DNA of 64,000 nucleotides, from the NCBI RefSeq assembly GCF_030813415.1, contig NZ_JAUSUF010000003.1, forward strand, positions 62,001 through 126,000. The letters run 5' to 3'. The translations under genes were made by a program, and so were the position numbers. The notes under the pieces were generated by a model. The model saw only the letters and a list, made by a program, of their open reading frames with translations. It was not told the DNA's origin and ran no database searches. Origin of the DNA: Eubacterium multiforme. GTDB taxonomy: Bacteria; Bacillota; Clostridia; Clostridiales; Clostridiaceae. Positions 1 through 9,192 of this stretch are shown here, one piece after another. Positions within the stretch are counted from its first letter, which is position 1. The number at the start of each line of letters is the position of its first letter.

Positions 1-1
1 T

Positions 2-301
2 GGCTATTCATCTTTAAGTTATATAAAAAGATTTAGTATTGATAAATTGAAAATAGATAAAGTATTAGTAGATAATATTTCATCAGATAAAGGAGATTTT
101 CAAGTAGTTAAGGCAATAATTATGATGGCAAAGGGAATGGATGTTAAAACTATTGCTGAAGGAGTTGAAGATGAGAAGCAACTTAATATATTAAAAGAAT
201 TAGGTTGTGATGAAGTTCAAGGATATATATGGAGCAAACCCTTAACTCCCCATGAATTTGAAGAAAAATATTTAAATGGAAGATTAGATGAATTTATATA
301 A
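2..301 (+). CDS. EAL-domain protein, C-terminal fragment
   Basis: The reading frame is open from the left edge, so this is the end of a gene that begins outside the window. The fragment reads GYSSLSYIKRFSIDKLKID and continues with IAEGVEDEKQLNILKELGCD and QGYIWSKPL. These are the last conserved blocks of the EAL family, which hydrolyses cyclic di-GMP to pGpG. The EGVE glutamate, an active-site residue of the family, is present. The catalytic EAL motif itself and any GGDEF or sensor domains lie outside, so activity cannot be judged. It ends shortly before the htpG promoter and is probably an unrelated transcription unit. Confidence 0.85.
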   Translation, partial: GYSSLSYIKRFSIDKLKIDKVLVDNISSDKGDFQVVKAIIMMAKGMDVKTIAEGVEDEKQLNILKELGCDEVQGYIWSKPLTPHEFEEKYLNGRLDEFI

Positions 302-333
302 ATAATAAAATAAAAAATAAACTTATAAAAATT

Positions 334-362
334 TTGACAAAAAAATAAACTTGTGATATATC
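334..362 (+). promoter_or_regulatory. Candidate sigma-A promoter of htpG
   Basis: A consensus -35 box TTGACA (334-339) is followed after 17 bases by TATATC (357-362). The expected start site lies just before or within the CIRCE element, the usual geometry for HrcA repression. Confidence 0.6.
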
Positions 363-377
363 ATAATTAATGAGAAA

Positions 378-404
378 TTAGCACTCTAAGGTATGGAGTG
401 CTAA
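378..404 (+). promoter_or_regulatory. CIRCE element (HrcA operator)
   Basis: TTAGCACTC (378-386), a 9-base spacer and GAGTGCTAA (396-404) form a perfect match to the CIRCE inverted repeat bound by the heat-shock repressor HrcA. It sits between the promoter and the ribosome-binding site of htpG. This predicts that htpG belongs to the HrcA regulon with groESL and dnaK. Confidence 0.95.
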
Positions 405-441
405 TGAAATGGTATTGTTTATTTGGAAGGAGAGATTTTAA

Positions 442-2340
442 GTGGAAAAGAAACAATTTAAAGCGGAGTCTAAGAGAGTATTAGACCTTATGATTAATTC
501 AATTTATACTAATAGGGAGATTTTTTTAAGAGAACTTATTTCTAATGCAAGTGATGCAATAGATAAAATTTATTATAAAACTTTATCAGATGACTCTTTA
601 AGTTTTGATAAAGATAAATATTTTATTAAAATATCTGTTGATAAGGATAATAGAATATTAAAGGTTTGTGACACTGGTATTGGAATGACAAAGGAAGAAC
701 TTGAAAATAATCTTGGTATAATAGCACAAAGTGGTTCTTTACAATTTAAAAAAGACAATGAATCAAAGGATGAACATGATATAATTGGTCAATTTGGTGT
801 AGGATTTTATTCATCTTTCCTAGTTGCTGATAAAGTTACAGTTATAAGTAAAGCACTTGGAAGTAATGAAGCTTATAGATGGGAGTCAGAAGGGGCTGAT
901 GGATATACTATTGAACCTTGTGAAAAAGATTCTGTAGGTACAGAAATTATACTTAAAATAAAGGAAAATACAGAAGAGGAAGATTATGATCAATACTTAG
1001 AAGAATATAAGTTAAGATCAATGATTAAAAAGTATTCTGATTTTATTAGATATCCAATAAAGATGGAAGTAACTAAAACAAGAGTAAAAGAAGATAGTAA
1101 GGATAAAGAAGATAAAGACAAAGAATATGAAGAGTATAAAGAGGAAGAAGTTATAAATAGTATGATTCCTATATGGAAAAAGAATAAAAGCGAACTTACT
1201 GATGATGACTATAATAACTTCTATCAAGAAAAACATTTTGGATTTGATAAGCCATTAAAACATATTCATATAAGTGTTGATGGAGTTGTAAGTTACAATG
1301 CTATATTATATATTCCTGAAAGAATGCCTTTTGATTTTTACACTAAAGAATATGAAAAAGGTTTAGAATTATATTCAAATGGTGTTTTAATTATGGAAAA
1401 GTGTAGCGACTTACTTCCAGATTATTTTGGTTTTGTTAAAGGGGTTGTTGATTCTCCAGATTTATCACTTAACATATCAAGAGAAATTCTTCAACATGAT
1501 AGACAATTAAGACGTATTGCTAAAAATATAAAAAATAAAATCAAAAATGAATTAAAAAATATGCTTAAAAATGATAGAGAAACTTATGAAAAATTCTATG
1601 AAGCCTTTGGTAGACAATTAAAATATGGTGTTTATAGTGATTATGGAGTTAATAAAGAAGACTTACAAGACTTATTAATGTTCTATTCATCAAAGGAAAA
1701 GAAAATGGTAACTTTAGATGAATATGTTGAAAGAATGAAAGAAGAGCAAAAATATATTTATTATGCTGTTGGAGAATCTAGAGATAGAATAGAAAAACTT
1801 CCACAAACAGAACTTGTTTTAGATAAAGGATATGAAATATTATACTTTACAGAAGATGTAGATGAGTTTGCTATAAAAGTTATGATGTCTTACAAAGAAA
1901 AGGAATTTAAATCAGTATCTAGCAGCGATTTAGGTATAGAAAATGATGAAAATAAAGAAGAATCAGAGTCTGATATTAAAGAAAACAAAGAAATTTTTGA
2001 TGCTATGAAGGAAACTTTAAAGGATAAAGTTAAAGAAGTTAAGGCATCAAAGAGATTAAAAAATCATCCAGTATGCTTATCAAATAGTGGCGATATAACT
2101 ATTGAAATGGAAAAAATATTAAATGCTATGCCTAATAATGAAAAGATAAAGGCTGATAAAGTTTTAGAAATAAATATAAATCATGATGTATTTAAGGCAT
2201 TAAAAGAAGCCTACGAAAATGATAAAGATAAGTTTAATTTATACACAAAATTATTATATAACGAAGCATTACTTGTGGAAGGATTAACTATAAGTGATCC
2301 TGTGGAATTTACAAATGATATATGTAAATTAATGAAATAG
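442..2340 (+). CDS. htpG: Molecular chaperone HtpG (Hsp90)
   Basis: ATP-dependent cytosolic chaperone of the Hsp90 family. The N-terminal GHKL ATPase domain is clear: [10 protein letters not shown] near residues 30-40, [11 protein letters not shown] near 80-90, and the glycine-rich lid [10 protein letters not shown] near 115-125. The middle domain carries the [10 protein letters not shown] block. The C-terminal dimerisation domain follows. At 632 residues it is the usual bacterial length. The start is GTG at 442, preceded by GGAAGGAGAG. It is monocistronic, with a terminator at 2380-2436. A CIRCE box upstream indicates HrcA control. A lysine/glutamate-rich stretch near residues 215-235 matches the flexible charged linker between the N and middle domains. 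Confidence 0.98.
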   Translation: MEKKQFKAESKRVLDLMINSIYTNREIFLRELISNASDAIDKIYYKTLSDDSLSFDKDKYFIKISVDKDNRILKVCDTGIGMTKEELENNLGIIAQSGSLQFKKDNESKDEHDIIGQFGVGFYSSFLVADKVTVISKALGSNEAYRWESEGADGYTIEPCEKDSVGTEIILKIKENTEEEDYDQYLEEYKLRSMIKKYSDFIRYPIKMEVTKTRVKEDSKDKEDKDKEYEEYKEEEVINSMIPIWKKNKSELTDDDYNNFYQEKHFGFDKPLKHIHISVDGVVSYNAILYIPERMPFDFYTKEYEKGLELYSNGVLIMEKCSDLLPDYFGFVKGVVDSPDLSLNISREILQHDRQLRRIAKNIKNKIKNELKNMLKNDRETYEKFYEAFGRQLKYGVYSDYGVNKEDLQDLLMFYSSKEKKMVTLDEYVERMKEEQKYIYYAVGESRDRIEKLPQTELVLDKGYEILYFTEDVDEFAIKVMMSYKEKEFKSVSSSDLGIENDENKEESESDIKENKEIFDAMKETLKDKVKEVKASKRLKNHPVCLSNSGDITIEMEKILNAMPNNEKIKADKVLEININHDVFKALKEAYENDKDKFNLYTKLLYNEALLVEGLTISDPVEFTNDICKLMK

Positions 2341-2379
2341 AAGAGAATGAATGAAATTTAATAAGAGTTTATAAAGATA

Positions 2380-2436
2380 AAATGCACCTTAAATGTTATA
2401 CAAAATATGTTTAACATTTATAGGTGCATTTTTTTA
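2380..2436 (+). terminator. Rho-independent terminator of htpG
   Basis: An inverted repeat with outer arms AAATGCACCT and AGGTGCATTT is followed by a run of T. An inner AAATGTTA/TAACATTT pairing extends the stem. Confidence 0.85.
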
Positions 2437-2499
2437 TACAAAAATTTTGATTTATATGTAAAATAAGGTTAAAATTATAAAGGAAGGAAGTGGATAATA

Positions 2500-2757
2500 A
2501 TGCAAAAAAAATTAAAAATGGTAGCATTTATTTTAGGAATTGTTAGTGGAATAATAATATTTATTGCTGGAATCAACTTAAAAAATACTGGAAATGATAT
2601 GAGCAAATTAAGATCAAAAAGTGGAACATCATTAGCTGAGGTATATTATCAAGAAGTTGGACAAGTAACTAAAGGAGCAGGATTTGCTTTACAAGGTATT
2701 GCAGTAGGGGTAATTGCAATATCCATTAAAGAAGGAAGTAAAGTTATTGCTAATTAA
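2500..2757 (+). CDS. Small membrane protein of unknown function
   Basis: An 85-residue protein with AAGGAAGGAAG upstream of ATG. It has a hydrophobic helix at residues 8-26 (FILGIVSGIIIFIAG) and a second, weaker one near 60-76 (GFALQGIAVGVIAISI). A polar linker containing a KLRSKSG segment lies between them. I recognise no family. It stands alone between two terminators, so context gives no clue to function. The strong ribosome-binding site and isolated transcription unit support a real gene. Confidence 0.7.
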   Translation: MQKKLKMVAFILGIVSGIIIFIAGINLKNTGNDMSKLRSKSGTSLAEVYYQEVGQVTKGAGFALQGIAVGVIAISIKEGSKVIAN

Positions 2758-2775
2758 TAATTCCAAAAATAAATG

Positions 2776-2812
2776 AATTTAAGGACAGCTATAGTTAGCT
2801 GTCCTTAAATTT
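2776..2812 (+). terminator. Rho-independent terminator
   Basis: AATTTAAGGACAGCTA and TAGCTGTCCTTAAATT form a long perfect stem followed by TTTAGTTT, directly after the 85-residue protein. Confidence 0.85.
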
Positions 2813-2956
2813 TAGTTTAATAGATGAATATTAATTAAAAACATATTAAATTAAAATAATAGACATTCTAATTAGCTAAAAAGTTAATAAATTTCTCCTA
2901 TAATAGTTATAAATGTTTTAATAGAAATTAAATAGTATAGCTTAGGAGATGATAGT

Positions 2957-4384
2957 GTGGAAGATGTATATGAAGACTTAAGCGAAAATAAAAAATTTAA
3001 AATATTAATGTGTACAGTGGCTATGACATTTATGTCTTGTATAGATAGTAGTATTGTAAATGTTGCATTGCCATTAATAGCTCATGATTTACATTCAACT
3101 ATGGCAGGAGTTCAATGGATTGTTACTAGCTATTTAATGACAATTGCAGTTTTAATATTGTTATGTGGAAGAATTGGAGATATAAAGGGAAAGTGCAAAG
3201 TATTTAAAACAGGTATTTTAATATTTACAGTTGGTTCTGTTTTAAGTGGATTATCAAAGGTTTTACCATTACTTATATGTTCAAGGGTAATTCAAGGAAT
3301 GGGAGCTTCTTGTACTATGGCAGTTAGTATGGGTATAATAAGCAAAACTTATTCAAGTAAAGGAAGGGCAAAGGCTATGGGGATATCTTCTAGTGCAGTT
3401 GCCTTAGGTACAATGATTGGACCAGCACTTGGAGGGATGATTGCAGCAATAAGATGGGATCTTATATTTTGGATTAATGTACCAATAGGAATAATAGCTT
3501 TTATAAGTTCAGTTAAGGTTTTACCTAAAAATGATAATAGTACTAATGAAAAAATAGATTTTAGAGGAACTATAGTTTTTGGAATATTTATAGTTTCACT
3601 TATATTATCAGTAACAGAAGGGGAGTTTTTAGGATATACAAATAAAATTATTTTACTTGGATTTTTAATTGCAATTTTATCACTTTCTTTGTTTATATAT
3701 CTTCAAAAAACAGTTAAATCTCCAGTTTTAGATTTAACTTTATTTAAAAATAAATTATTCTTATTAAGTGTAGGATGTGGATTTTTTACTTTTATAGCAG
3801 TAAGTTGTCAAACAATATTACTACCATTTTATTTACAGGATTCACTAAATATCAGCCCCTTTTATTCAGGATTATTTCTTATAATATATCCTTTAGTTTT
3901 AGGTATTGCATCACCAATAAGTGGAGATTTAGCTGATAGATTAAATCCAGAATTAATATCAACAATAGGAACTATATTTTTAGCTTTAGGATTTTTACTT
4001 ATGGGAACAATAAAAGAAGGTACACCTCTTTGGTATGTAGGTGTTTATAATGCAATTATGGGTCTTGGAAATGGTATGTTTAAATCTTCAAATAATTCAC
4101 TTGTTATGGCAAGAATACCAAAAGAAAAACTTGGGATTGCAGGAAGTGTAAATTCATTATTTAGAAATATAGGAATGACTTTTGGATTTACATTAGCAAC
4201 AACTCTTTTATATGATAGAATGAGTAAAATGTTAGGATATAAAGTTTCAAATTATATAGTTGGAAAAGATTTTGTATTTATTTCAGCTATGAATTCTGTA
4301 TTTAAAGTAGCAGCAATTATGTGCTTTGTATCAGTAATTTTAAGTATTATAAGATATAAAAAATATAAAAATAATCAGCTTTAA
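2957..4384 (+). CDS. MFS drug exporter, DHA2 (EmrB/QacA) family
   Basis: Proton-coupled multidrug efflux permease of the 14-helix DHA2 family. The first helix carries MTFMSCIDSSIVNVALPLI, with the typical D near residue 32 followed by IVNVALP. The second loop has LCGRIGDIKGKCKVF, the MFS motif A. Motif C-like GPALGGMIAAIRWDLIFWINVPIG lies near residues 155-178. Its 475 residues fit the family. The GTG start at 2957 has TAGGAG eight bases upstream. It has no regulator beside it and converges on the next gene through a shared terminator. The substrate is unknown. Confidence 0.88.
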   Translation: MEDVYEDLSENKKFKILMCTVAMTFMSCIDSSIVNVALPLIAHDLHSTMAGVQWIVTSYLMTIAVLILLCGRIGDIKGKCKVFKTGILIFTVGSVLSGLSKVLPLLICSRVIQGMGASCTMAVSMGIISKTYSSKGRAKAMGISSSAVALGTMIGPALGGMIAAIRWDLIFWINVPIGIIAFISSVKVLPKNDNSTNEKIDFRGTIVFGIFIVSLILSVTEGEFLGYTNKIILLGFLIAILSLSLFIYLQKTVKSPVLDLTLFKNKLFLLSVGCGFFTFIAVSCQTILLPFYLQDSLNISPFYSGLFLIIYPLVLGIASPISGDLADRLNPELISTIGTIFLALGFLLMGTIKEGTPLWYVGVYNAIMGLGNGMFKSSNNSLVMARIPKEKLGIAGSVNSLFRNIGMTFGFTLATTLLYDRMSKMLGYKVSNYIVGKDFVFISAMNSVFKVAAIMCFVSVILSIIRYKKYKNNQL

Positions 4385-4405
4385 ATTTTAAAGCTGATTA
4401 TTTTT
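4371..4405. terminator. Bidirectional terminator between convergent genes
   Basis: ATAATCAGCTTTAAA and TTTAAAGCTGATTAT form a near-perfect stem with T tracts on both sides. The hairpin overlaps the last codons of both convergent genes, so it serves each strand. Confidence 0.85.
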
Positions 4406-5257
4406 TATGTTATAAAAGCCATCTAAATCTTCAATTTCATCAGGCCATTTTATTGTATCTAATATCCAGTGATTTTCATTTCTTTTAAATTTCCAAAATT
4501 GCTCGTACTTTTTACTTTTCCACCTGTTACCTTCAATAATTTCATTTGTTTTTTCATTTATTGTATAATCTATCATTGAACATTTTATATTAACCCAAAG
4601 CATATCTTTAAGATTATTTTCTGAATCTAAAGCATCAACTGGAGTAATACTTAATAGTTTAATATCCTTTAATATGTTTTTTTCTCCTCTAATTTTCATC
4701 CATTCTGTTTTACATTTATGTAATTTATAAATTTCTTTACTCATATAATCTTTTGCTATGTCTTGATCTCTTTTTGTCCAAGCTTCCTGAACAAGATAAA
4801 AAGCTCTTGTAACATCTTTTTCAAGAGTATTATAATCCCAAGCTGAATCATCTCTTTTAAATTCTCTCATAGCTGATAAACATTTATACTTTTTATTTTG
4901 TAGGTTTAGTTTATATTTTAATGCAGCAATTCCCCCTCCAAAGGTTAAAAGGATAAAACCTAAAAATAACATATCTGATAAATCAAATTTATTACTACTT
5001 GCATAACCACCACCATAATATCCTGAAGAGGTATATCTTCTAGAACTACCTGGAAAGTTTGATTCACCATAAGATGAGTGACTATGACTAGAAGAACCAG
5101 AGGATGAGCTACTATGACTACTGCTGCTGTGACCTCCACTACTACTATGTCCGCCACCACCATGACCACCACCTGCTATAGCAAAGGCTGAAGTTGTTGG
5201 TAAAATAATTAAAGATAAAAATAATATGAATAGAAAGTTTCTTAAATGTCTTTTCAA
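4388..5257 (-). CDS. Tim44-like domain membrane protein with Gly/Ser/His-rich N terminus
   Basis: A 289-residue protein with a signal peptide or anchor at residues 1-27 (FLFILFLSLIILPTTSAFA). A low-complexity segment of Gly, Ser and His fills residues 28-80. A second membrane helix lies near 98-115. The C-terminal region (about 130-285) reads like the Tim44-like domain of bacterial membrane proteins: LEKDVTRAFYLVQEAWTKRD, then YEQFWKFKR and a closing WILDTIKWPDEIED. The biochemical role of this family in bacteria is unknown. The His-rich tract could bind metal ions, but that is speculation. It is monocistronic and convergent with the exporter. Confidence 0.75.
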   Translation of the reverse strand: MKRHLRNFLFILFLSLIILPTTSAFAIAGGGHGGGGHSSSGGHSSSSHSSSSSGSSSHSHSSYGESNFPGSSRRYTSSGYYGGGYASSNKFDLSDMLFLGFILLTFGGGIAALKYKLNLQNKKYKCLSAMREFKRDDSAWDYNTLEKDVTRAFYLVQEAWTKRDQDIAKDYMSKEIYKLHKCKTEWMKIRGEKNILKDIKLLSITPVDALDSENNLKDMLWVNIKCSMIDYTINEKTNEIIEGNRWKSKKYEQFWKFKRNENHWILDTIKWPDEIEDLDGFYNIKNNQL

Positions 5258-5377
5258 TATAGTTTTCCCCCTTATATTATTGTTTTATATTATATAACTT
5301 AAAAAATATTAAGTTGAAGTTTTTTGAAATAATTAACAATTATTTCATATATAAAAATATTTATTTTTATATTGCAT

Positions 5378-5422
5378 AATTATTCTATCTGTTATATATT
5401 ATATATAACAGATAGAATAATT
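5378..5422. promoter_or_regulatory. 45-bp perfect palindrome upstream of GntR gene
   Basis: The 22-base arms (5378-5399 and 5401-5422) are exact reverse complements around one central base. The core is TTCTATCTGTTATATA with its mirror image. It ends 33 bases before the GntR start, where an autoregulatory operator would be expected. No T tract follows, so it is a poor terminator. Confidence 0.7.
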
Positions 5423-5455
5423 TATTAATTAAATAATTAATAAGGAGAGATAAAT

Positions 5456-5839
5456 ATGTTTCTAGTATTAGAATTTGATAGTGAAGTGCCAATATATCTT
5501 CAAATAAGAAATAAAATTATTGAAGGGATAGCAAAGGATGAAATAAAGGAAGGGGATAAACTTCCATCAGTAAGGGAATTAGCATCAGGAGTGGAAGTTA
5601 ATCTTCACACTGTAAACAAAGCATATAATTTATTAAAGGAGGAGGGCTTTGTAACTGTAGATAGAAGAAAGGGAGTTATAGTAAATATTAAAAGAGCAAA
5701 GGATGACATAGAATTTAAAGAAAAATATAAAATAAAACTTAATGAAATAGCAGCAGAGGGAACTGCAAAGGGTATGAATAGAGAAGAGATAATTTATTTA
5801 TTAAATAAAGTTTTAGATTGTTATGAAGGAGGTAAATAA
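5456..5839 (+). CDS. GntR-family transcriptional regulator, YtrA type
   Basis: A 127-residue regulator. It has an N-terminal winged helix (PIYLQIRNKIIEGIAKDEIKEGDKLPS, then VRELASGVEVNLHTVNKAYNLLKEEG) and a short helical tail of about 45 residues in place of a large ligand domain. That length and tail are typical of the YtrA subfamily, which usually represses adjacent membrane-protein or ABC transporter operons. A TAAGGAGAG site precedes the ATG. The next gene starts two bases after its stop, so the pair is co-transcribed. The 45-bp palindrome just upstream is the likely operator, implying self-regulation of the two-gene operon. Confidence 0.9.
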   Translation: MFLVLEFDSEVPIYLQIRNKIIEGIAKDEIKEGDKLPSVRELASGVEVNLHTVNKAYNLLKEEGFVTVDRRKGVIVNIKRAKDDIEFKEKYKIKLNEIAAEGTAKGMNREEIIYLLNKVLDCYEGGK

Positions 5840-5841
5840 TT

Positions 5842-6936
5842 ATGTTTGATATTAGTTATTTGATTATAATGTCTTTAGTAATTTTTATTCAATTTTATAC
5901 AGTTACAATACTTTCTATAAGAGGGAAAAAACAATTACTATTAGGTTGTGTAGTAACAGAAGAAATGAAAAACAATGAGAAAATTAAAAAATTATTGAAA
6001 AGATATGTTACAAGTAATATTGTAATTTCAATAATTGCAGAAATTGGGATTATATTAAGCTATTTTATTTTAAGTATACCAATAAGTGTAGTTTCAATTT
6101 TCTTTGCAATATTTGGAACAATGATCTCCTTTGGAATTTATAATGAAAAACTTAAAGGTATAAAGAGAGAACTTGGAGGATTAAATGGCAAAAAACAAGT
6201 TGTTGTATATGAACTTGAAGATTATAAATATAATAAAAAAATATTATTTTCTTATTTAGTTATATCAATTCCAGTGATTTTAATAAATTTATATTTATGT
6301 ATAACTAGGTACAGTATGCTACCAAACAAATTTCCAAGTAATTTTGATTTTAGGGGAAATATTATTGGATATTCTAATAAAAATTTCTTTACAGTATTTG
6401 GTGTTATTTTAAGTATGATTATATTAGTTTGTGTATTCATATTTGTTGATTATTTAATTCAAAAACAAAAGCTTAAGATAGACCCAAGAAATCCAGAAAA
6501 ATCAAGGGAGGGAAACTTAAAATATAGAAATATTTTATCAAAGATGATGTTTTTTACTGGAACGATTAGTATAGCTATGCTAGTAATAGGAAATCTTCAA
6601 GTCCTTCAGATAATACCTATGAATAGTATTCTAACTGGAATTATAGGTATTCTGACAGTATTATTATTTATAATTCTTGTAATATTTATGGTTAAAGCCT
6701 ATAAAATAAGAAATGACTACAAAATAGAAAATAATGATGTAGTTTCAAAAGATGATGATGATAAATGGATATTTGGATTTATATATTACAATAAAGATGA
6801 TCCACATGTTAATGTGGAAAAAAGATTTGGTATGGGATATACAGTAAATGCAGCAACAAAAACAGGAATGGCAGTATATATAATACTTGGAATAATTATA
6901 GTTGCAGCATTATTCATGGCCATATTTTACAAATAA
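5842..6936 (+). CDS. DUF1648/DUF5808-domain integral membrane protein
   Basis: A 364-residue polytopic membrane protein with about eight hydrophobic segments. The central SMLPNKFPSNFDFRGNIIGY block (near residues 155-175) is the DUF1648 signature. The C-terminal WIFGFIYYNKDDPHVNVEKR (about 307-326) followed by a final helix matches the DUF5808 type. Proteins of this layout are commonly paired with YtrA-type GntR regulators in Firmicutes, as here. Function is unknown; roles in envelope stress or as immunity-like factors have been suggested for the wider group, but nothing in this sequence decides it. Confidence 0.8.
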   Translation: MFDISYLIIMSLVIFIQFYTVTILSIRGKKQLLLGCVVTEEMKNNEKIKKLLKRYVTSNIVISIIAEIGIILSYFILSIPISVVSIFFAIFGTMISFGIYNEKLKGIKRELGGLNGKKQVVVYELEDYKYNKKILFSYLVISIPVILINLYLCITRYSMLPNKFPSNFDFRGNIIGYSNKNFFTVFGVILSMIILVCVFIFVDYLIQKQKLKIDPRNPEKSREGNLKYRNILSKMMFFTGTISIAMLVIGNLQVLQIIPMNSILTGIIGILTVLLFIILVIFMVKAYKIRNDYKIENNDVVSKDDDDKWIFGFIYYNKDDPHVNVEKRFGMGYTVNAATKTGMAVYIILGIIIVAALFMAIFYK

Positions 6937-6941
6937 AAATT

Positions 6942-6976
6942 AAAGGGCTATATTAAATTTTTATATAGCCCTTTTA
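6942..6976. terminator. Bidirectional terminator
   Basis: AAAGGGCTATAT and ATATAGCCCTTT form the stem. The flanking T- and A-rich tracts suit both the plus-strand membrane-protein gene and the minus-strand endonuclease gene. Confidence 0.8.
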
Positions 6977-6979
6977 AAT

Positions 6980-7894
6980 TTATCTATTTTTTAGAACATT
7001 TTCTATAAATTCTTCATTAGACATAGAAATAGGTTTGTTTGCTCTTAAAAGTTCAATTTCATATTTATAAGGTGGAACAGATTTTTTCTTTTCTCCTGGA
7101 ATAGTAATGTAAGGAGTTTCTAAAATCTTTGGAACATTTAAGAAGTCTTTATGCCAAACAACATATCTTAAAGCTTCAAATCCAATATTACCAATACCAA
7201 TATTTTCGTGACGATCCTTTTTAGCTCCAGGAACATTTTTACTGTCATTTAAATGAAATACTGCAATTTTATCCTTTCCAATAAGTTTGTCAAAGTCATT
7301 AATAACTCCATCAAAATCATTAATAATGTCATATCCACTATCACTAGTATGACAAGTATCAAAGCAAACTCTAAGTTTATCATTGTAAGTTACACCATCA
7401 TAAATTCTAGCAATTTCTTCAAAGGTTCTTCCAATTTCAGTACCTTTTCCAGCCATAGTTTCAAGGGCTATATTACATTTAGTATCTTTAGTTAATACTT
7501 CATTAAGCCCTTTAATAATTTGATTAATTCCAGCATCTACACCAGCACCAACATGAGCACCAGGGTGAAGGACTAAAGTTTTACTTCCCATAGCTTCAGT
7601 TCTTTCAAGTTCAAGTGCCAAAAATTCAACTGCAAGGTTAAAGGTTTCAGGTTTTACGGTATTTCCTAAATTTATAATATAAGGTGCATGAATAACTATA
7701 TCATCTATTCCATGCTCTTTCATATAACTCCAACCTTCATCTATTCTAAGTTCACTAATATCTTTACGTCTAGTATTTTGTGGAGCTCCAGTATATACCA
7801 TAAAAGTATTTGCTCCGTAAGAAACAGCTTCTTTTGCTGAGCCTAAAAACATTTCTTTTCCACTCATTCCAACGTGGCATCCTAATTTTATCAT
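6980..7894 (-). CDS. nfo: Endonuclease IV (AP endonuclease)
   Basis: Zinc-dependent AP endonuclease that cuts 5' to abasic sites in base-excision repair. Metal-ligand blocks of the TIM-barrel family are all visible: [63 protein letters not shown] and ILETPY. It aligns from end to end with Bacillus YqfS as I remember it. An upstream in-frame ATG at 7912 exists. I chose the ATG at 7894 ([12 protein letters not shown]) because it matches the family start and has GAAAGGA at proper spacing, overlapping the alternative start. It is monocistronic. Confidence 0.96.
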   Translation of the reverse strand: MIKLGCHVGMSGKEMFLGSAKEAVSYGANTFMVYTGAPQNTRRKDISELRIDEGWSYMKEHGIDDIVIHAPYIINLGNTVKPETFNLAVEFLALELERTEAMGSKTLVLHPGAHVGAGVDAGINQIIKGLNEVLTKDTKCNIALETMAGKGTEIGRTFEEIARIYDGVTYNDKLRVCFDTCHTSDSGYDIINDFDGVINDFDKLIGKDKIAVFHLNDSKNVPGAKKDRHENIGIGNIGFEALRYVVWHKDFLNVPKILETPYITIPGEKKKSVPPYKYEIELLRANKPISMSNEEFIENVLKNR

Positions 7895-8368
7895 ACGATT
7901 TAATCCTTTCATATTAAAATAAAATTTATAAATATATTGTACTATTATTAACTATATTATTACAGTAAAAATAAAAGATATAGCTTATTATATAATAATA
8001 ATTTTAAGTTAAACAATATATAAAATGGAATAATAATATAATATTTTCTATAAAATAAAATTTATTCATAAAAAATTAACAAAATATTTTTAATAAAATA
8101 ACTAAAATTTTAAGATTTTTTAGCTAAATAAAAAAATAAAGTATTTTCAATGCTTTAGTAAAATGAAGTTACATAGATGGAGTTTAGAAATACTAAATTT
8201 TTAACTTAGTATTTATTGTACAACTTCAATAATATTCTATATATATAAATAAAATATATATTTTACAAAATACAGTTATGGAAATGTATAAAATAGTCAT
8301 ATATAATTAATTTAAAATTTATTCCGGAAGAAAATTTTAAATTATTTAAATGGAGAATGATGTGTGAA
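7895..8368. other. Intergenic region upstream of the spermidine operon
   Basis: Extremely AT-rich with no gene that I can support. It must contain the divergent promoters of nfo and speD. The only strong structure is a nested inverted repeat at 8163-8228: outer arms TGAAGTT and AACTTCA, inner hairpin AATACTAA/TTAGTATT. It lies about 140 bases before speD and could be part of its leader. Confidence 0.5.
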
Positions 8369-9175
8369 ATGACTGAAAAAATTAAACTTTATGGTTTTAA
8401 TAATTTAACAAAAACATTGAGTTTTAATATTTATGATGTTTGTTATGCAAAAACAGAAAGAGAAAAAGAAGATTATATAAAATATATTGATGAACAATAT
8501 AACTCTGAGCGTTTAACAAAAATATTATGCGATGTAACAGATATAATAGGAGCACATGTTTTAAACATATCAAGACAGGATTATGAACCTCAAGGGGCTA
8601 GTGTAAATATACTTATAACAGAGGAAGCACTTCCAGTTATAAATGTTGATCCTTCTTGTAATAAGGGTGAGCTTTTTTATGCAGATTTAAGAGATAGTAT
8701 AGTTGGACATTTAGATAAAAGCCATTTAACTGTACATACTTATCCAGAATTTCATCCAAACAACGATATAATATCTTTTAGAGTAGATATAGATGTTTCA
8801 ACTTGTGGAAAAATATCCCCATTAAATGCATTAGATTATTTAATAAATAGCTTCGATTCAGATGTAATAACTATGGATTATAGAGTTAGAGGTTTTACAA
8901 GAGATATAGACGGATGCAAATGTTATTTAGATCATGATATAAAATCAATACAAGATTTTATAGATAGAGGAATCTTAAAAAGGTATGATGCTATGGATAC
9001 TAATATGTACAAAGCAAATATATTCCATACAAAAATGATGGTTAGAGATGTAAACCTTAATAACTATTTGTTTAATGCAGATCCTTATGAATTATCACCA
9101 GAAGAAAGACGAGATATAAGAGATAGACTTACAAAAGAAATGATAGAGATTTATGAAGGAGTTAATATTTATTAG
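8369..9175 (+). CDS. speD: S-adenosylmethionine decarboxylase proenzyme
   Basis: Makes decarboxylated AdoMet, the aminopropyl donor for spermidine. It resembles the longer E. coli type of SpeD (about 264 residues), with FNNLTKTLSFNIYDVCYAKT, RQDYEPQGASV, EVSTCG-like DIDVSTCGKISPLNALDYLI and DYRVRGFTRDIDG. Self-cleavage is expected at the serine of LDKSHLTVHTYPE, which gives the pyruvoyl group. ATG codons also occur at 8357 and 8360. I prefer 8369 (MTEKIKLYGF) because it matches the family N terminus and GGAGA at 8352 is too close to the earlier ATGs. It is the first gene of speD-speA-speE-speB. Confidence 0.94.
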   Translation: MTEKIKLYGFNNLTKTLSFNIYDVCYAKTEREKEDYIKYIDEQYNSERLTKILCDVTDIIGAHVLNISRQDYEPQGASVNILITEEALPVINVDPSCNKGELFYADLRDSIVGHLDKSHLTVHTYPEFHPNNDIISFRVDIDVSTCGKISPLNALDYLINSFDSDVITMDYRVRGFTRDIDGCKCYLDHDIKSIQDFIDRGILKRYDAMDTNMYKANIFHTKMMVRDVNLNNYLFNADPYELSPEERRDIRDRLTKEMIEIYEGVNIY

Positions 9176-9192
9176 GAAAGGTGGCTAGGTTA

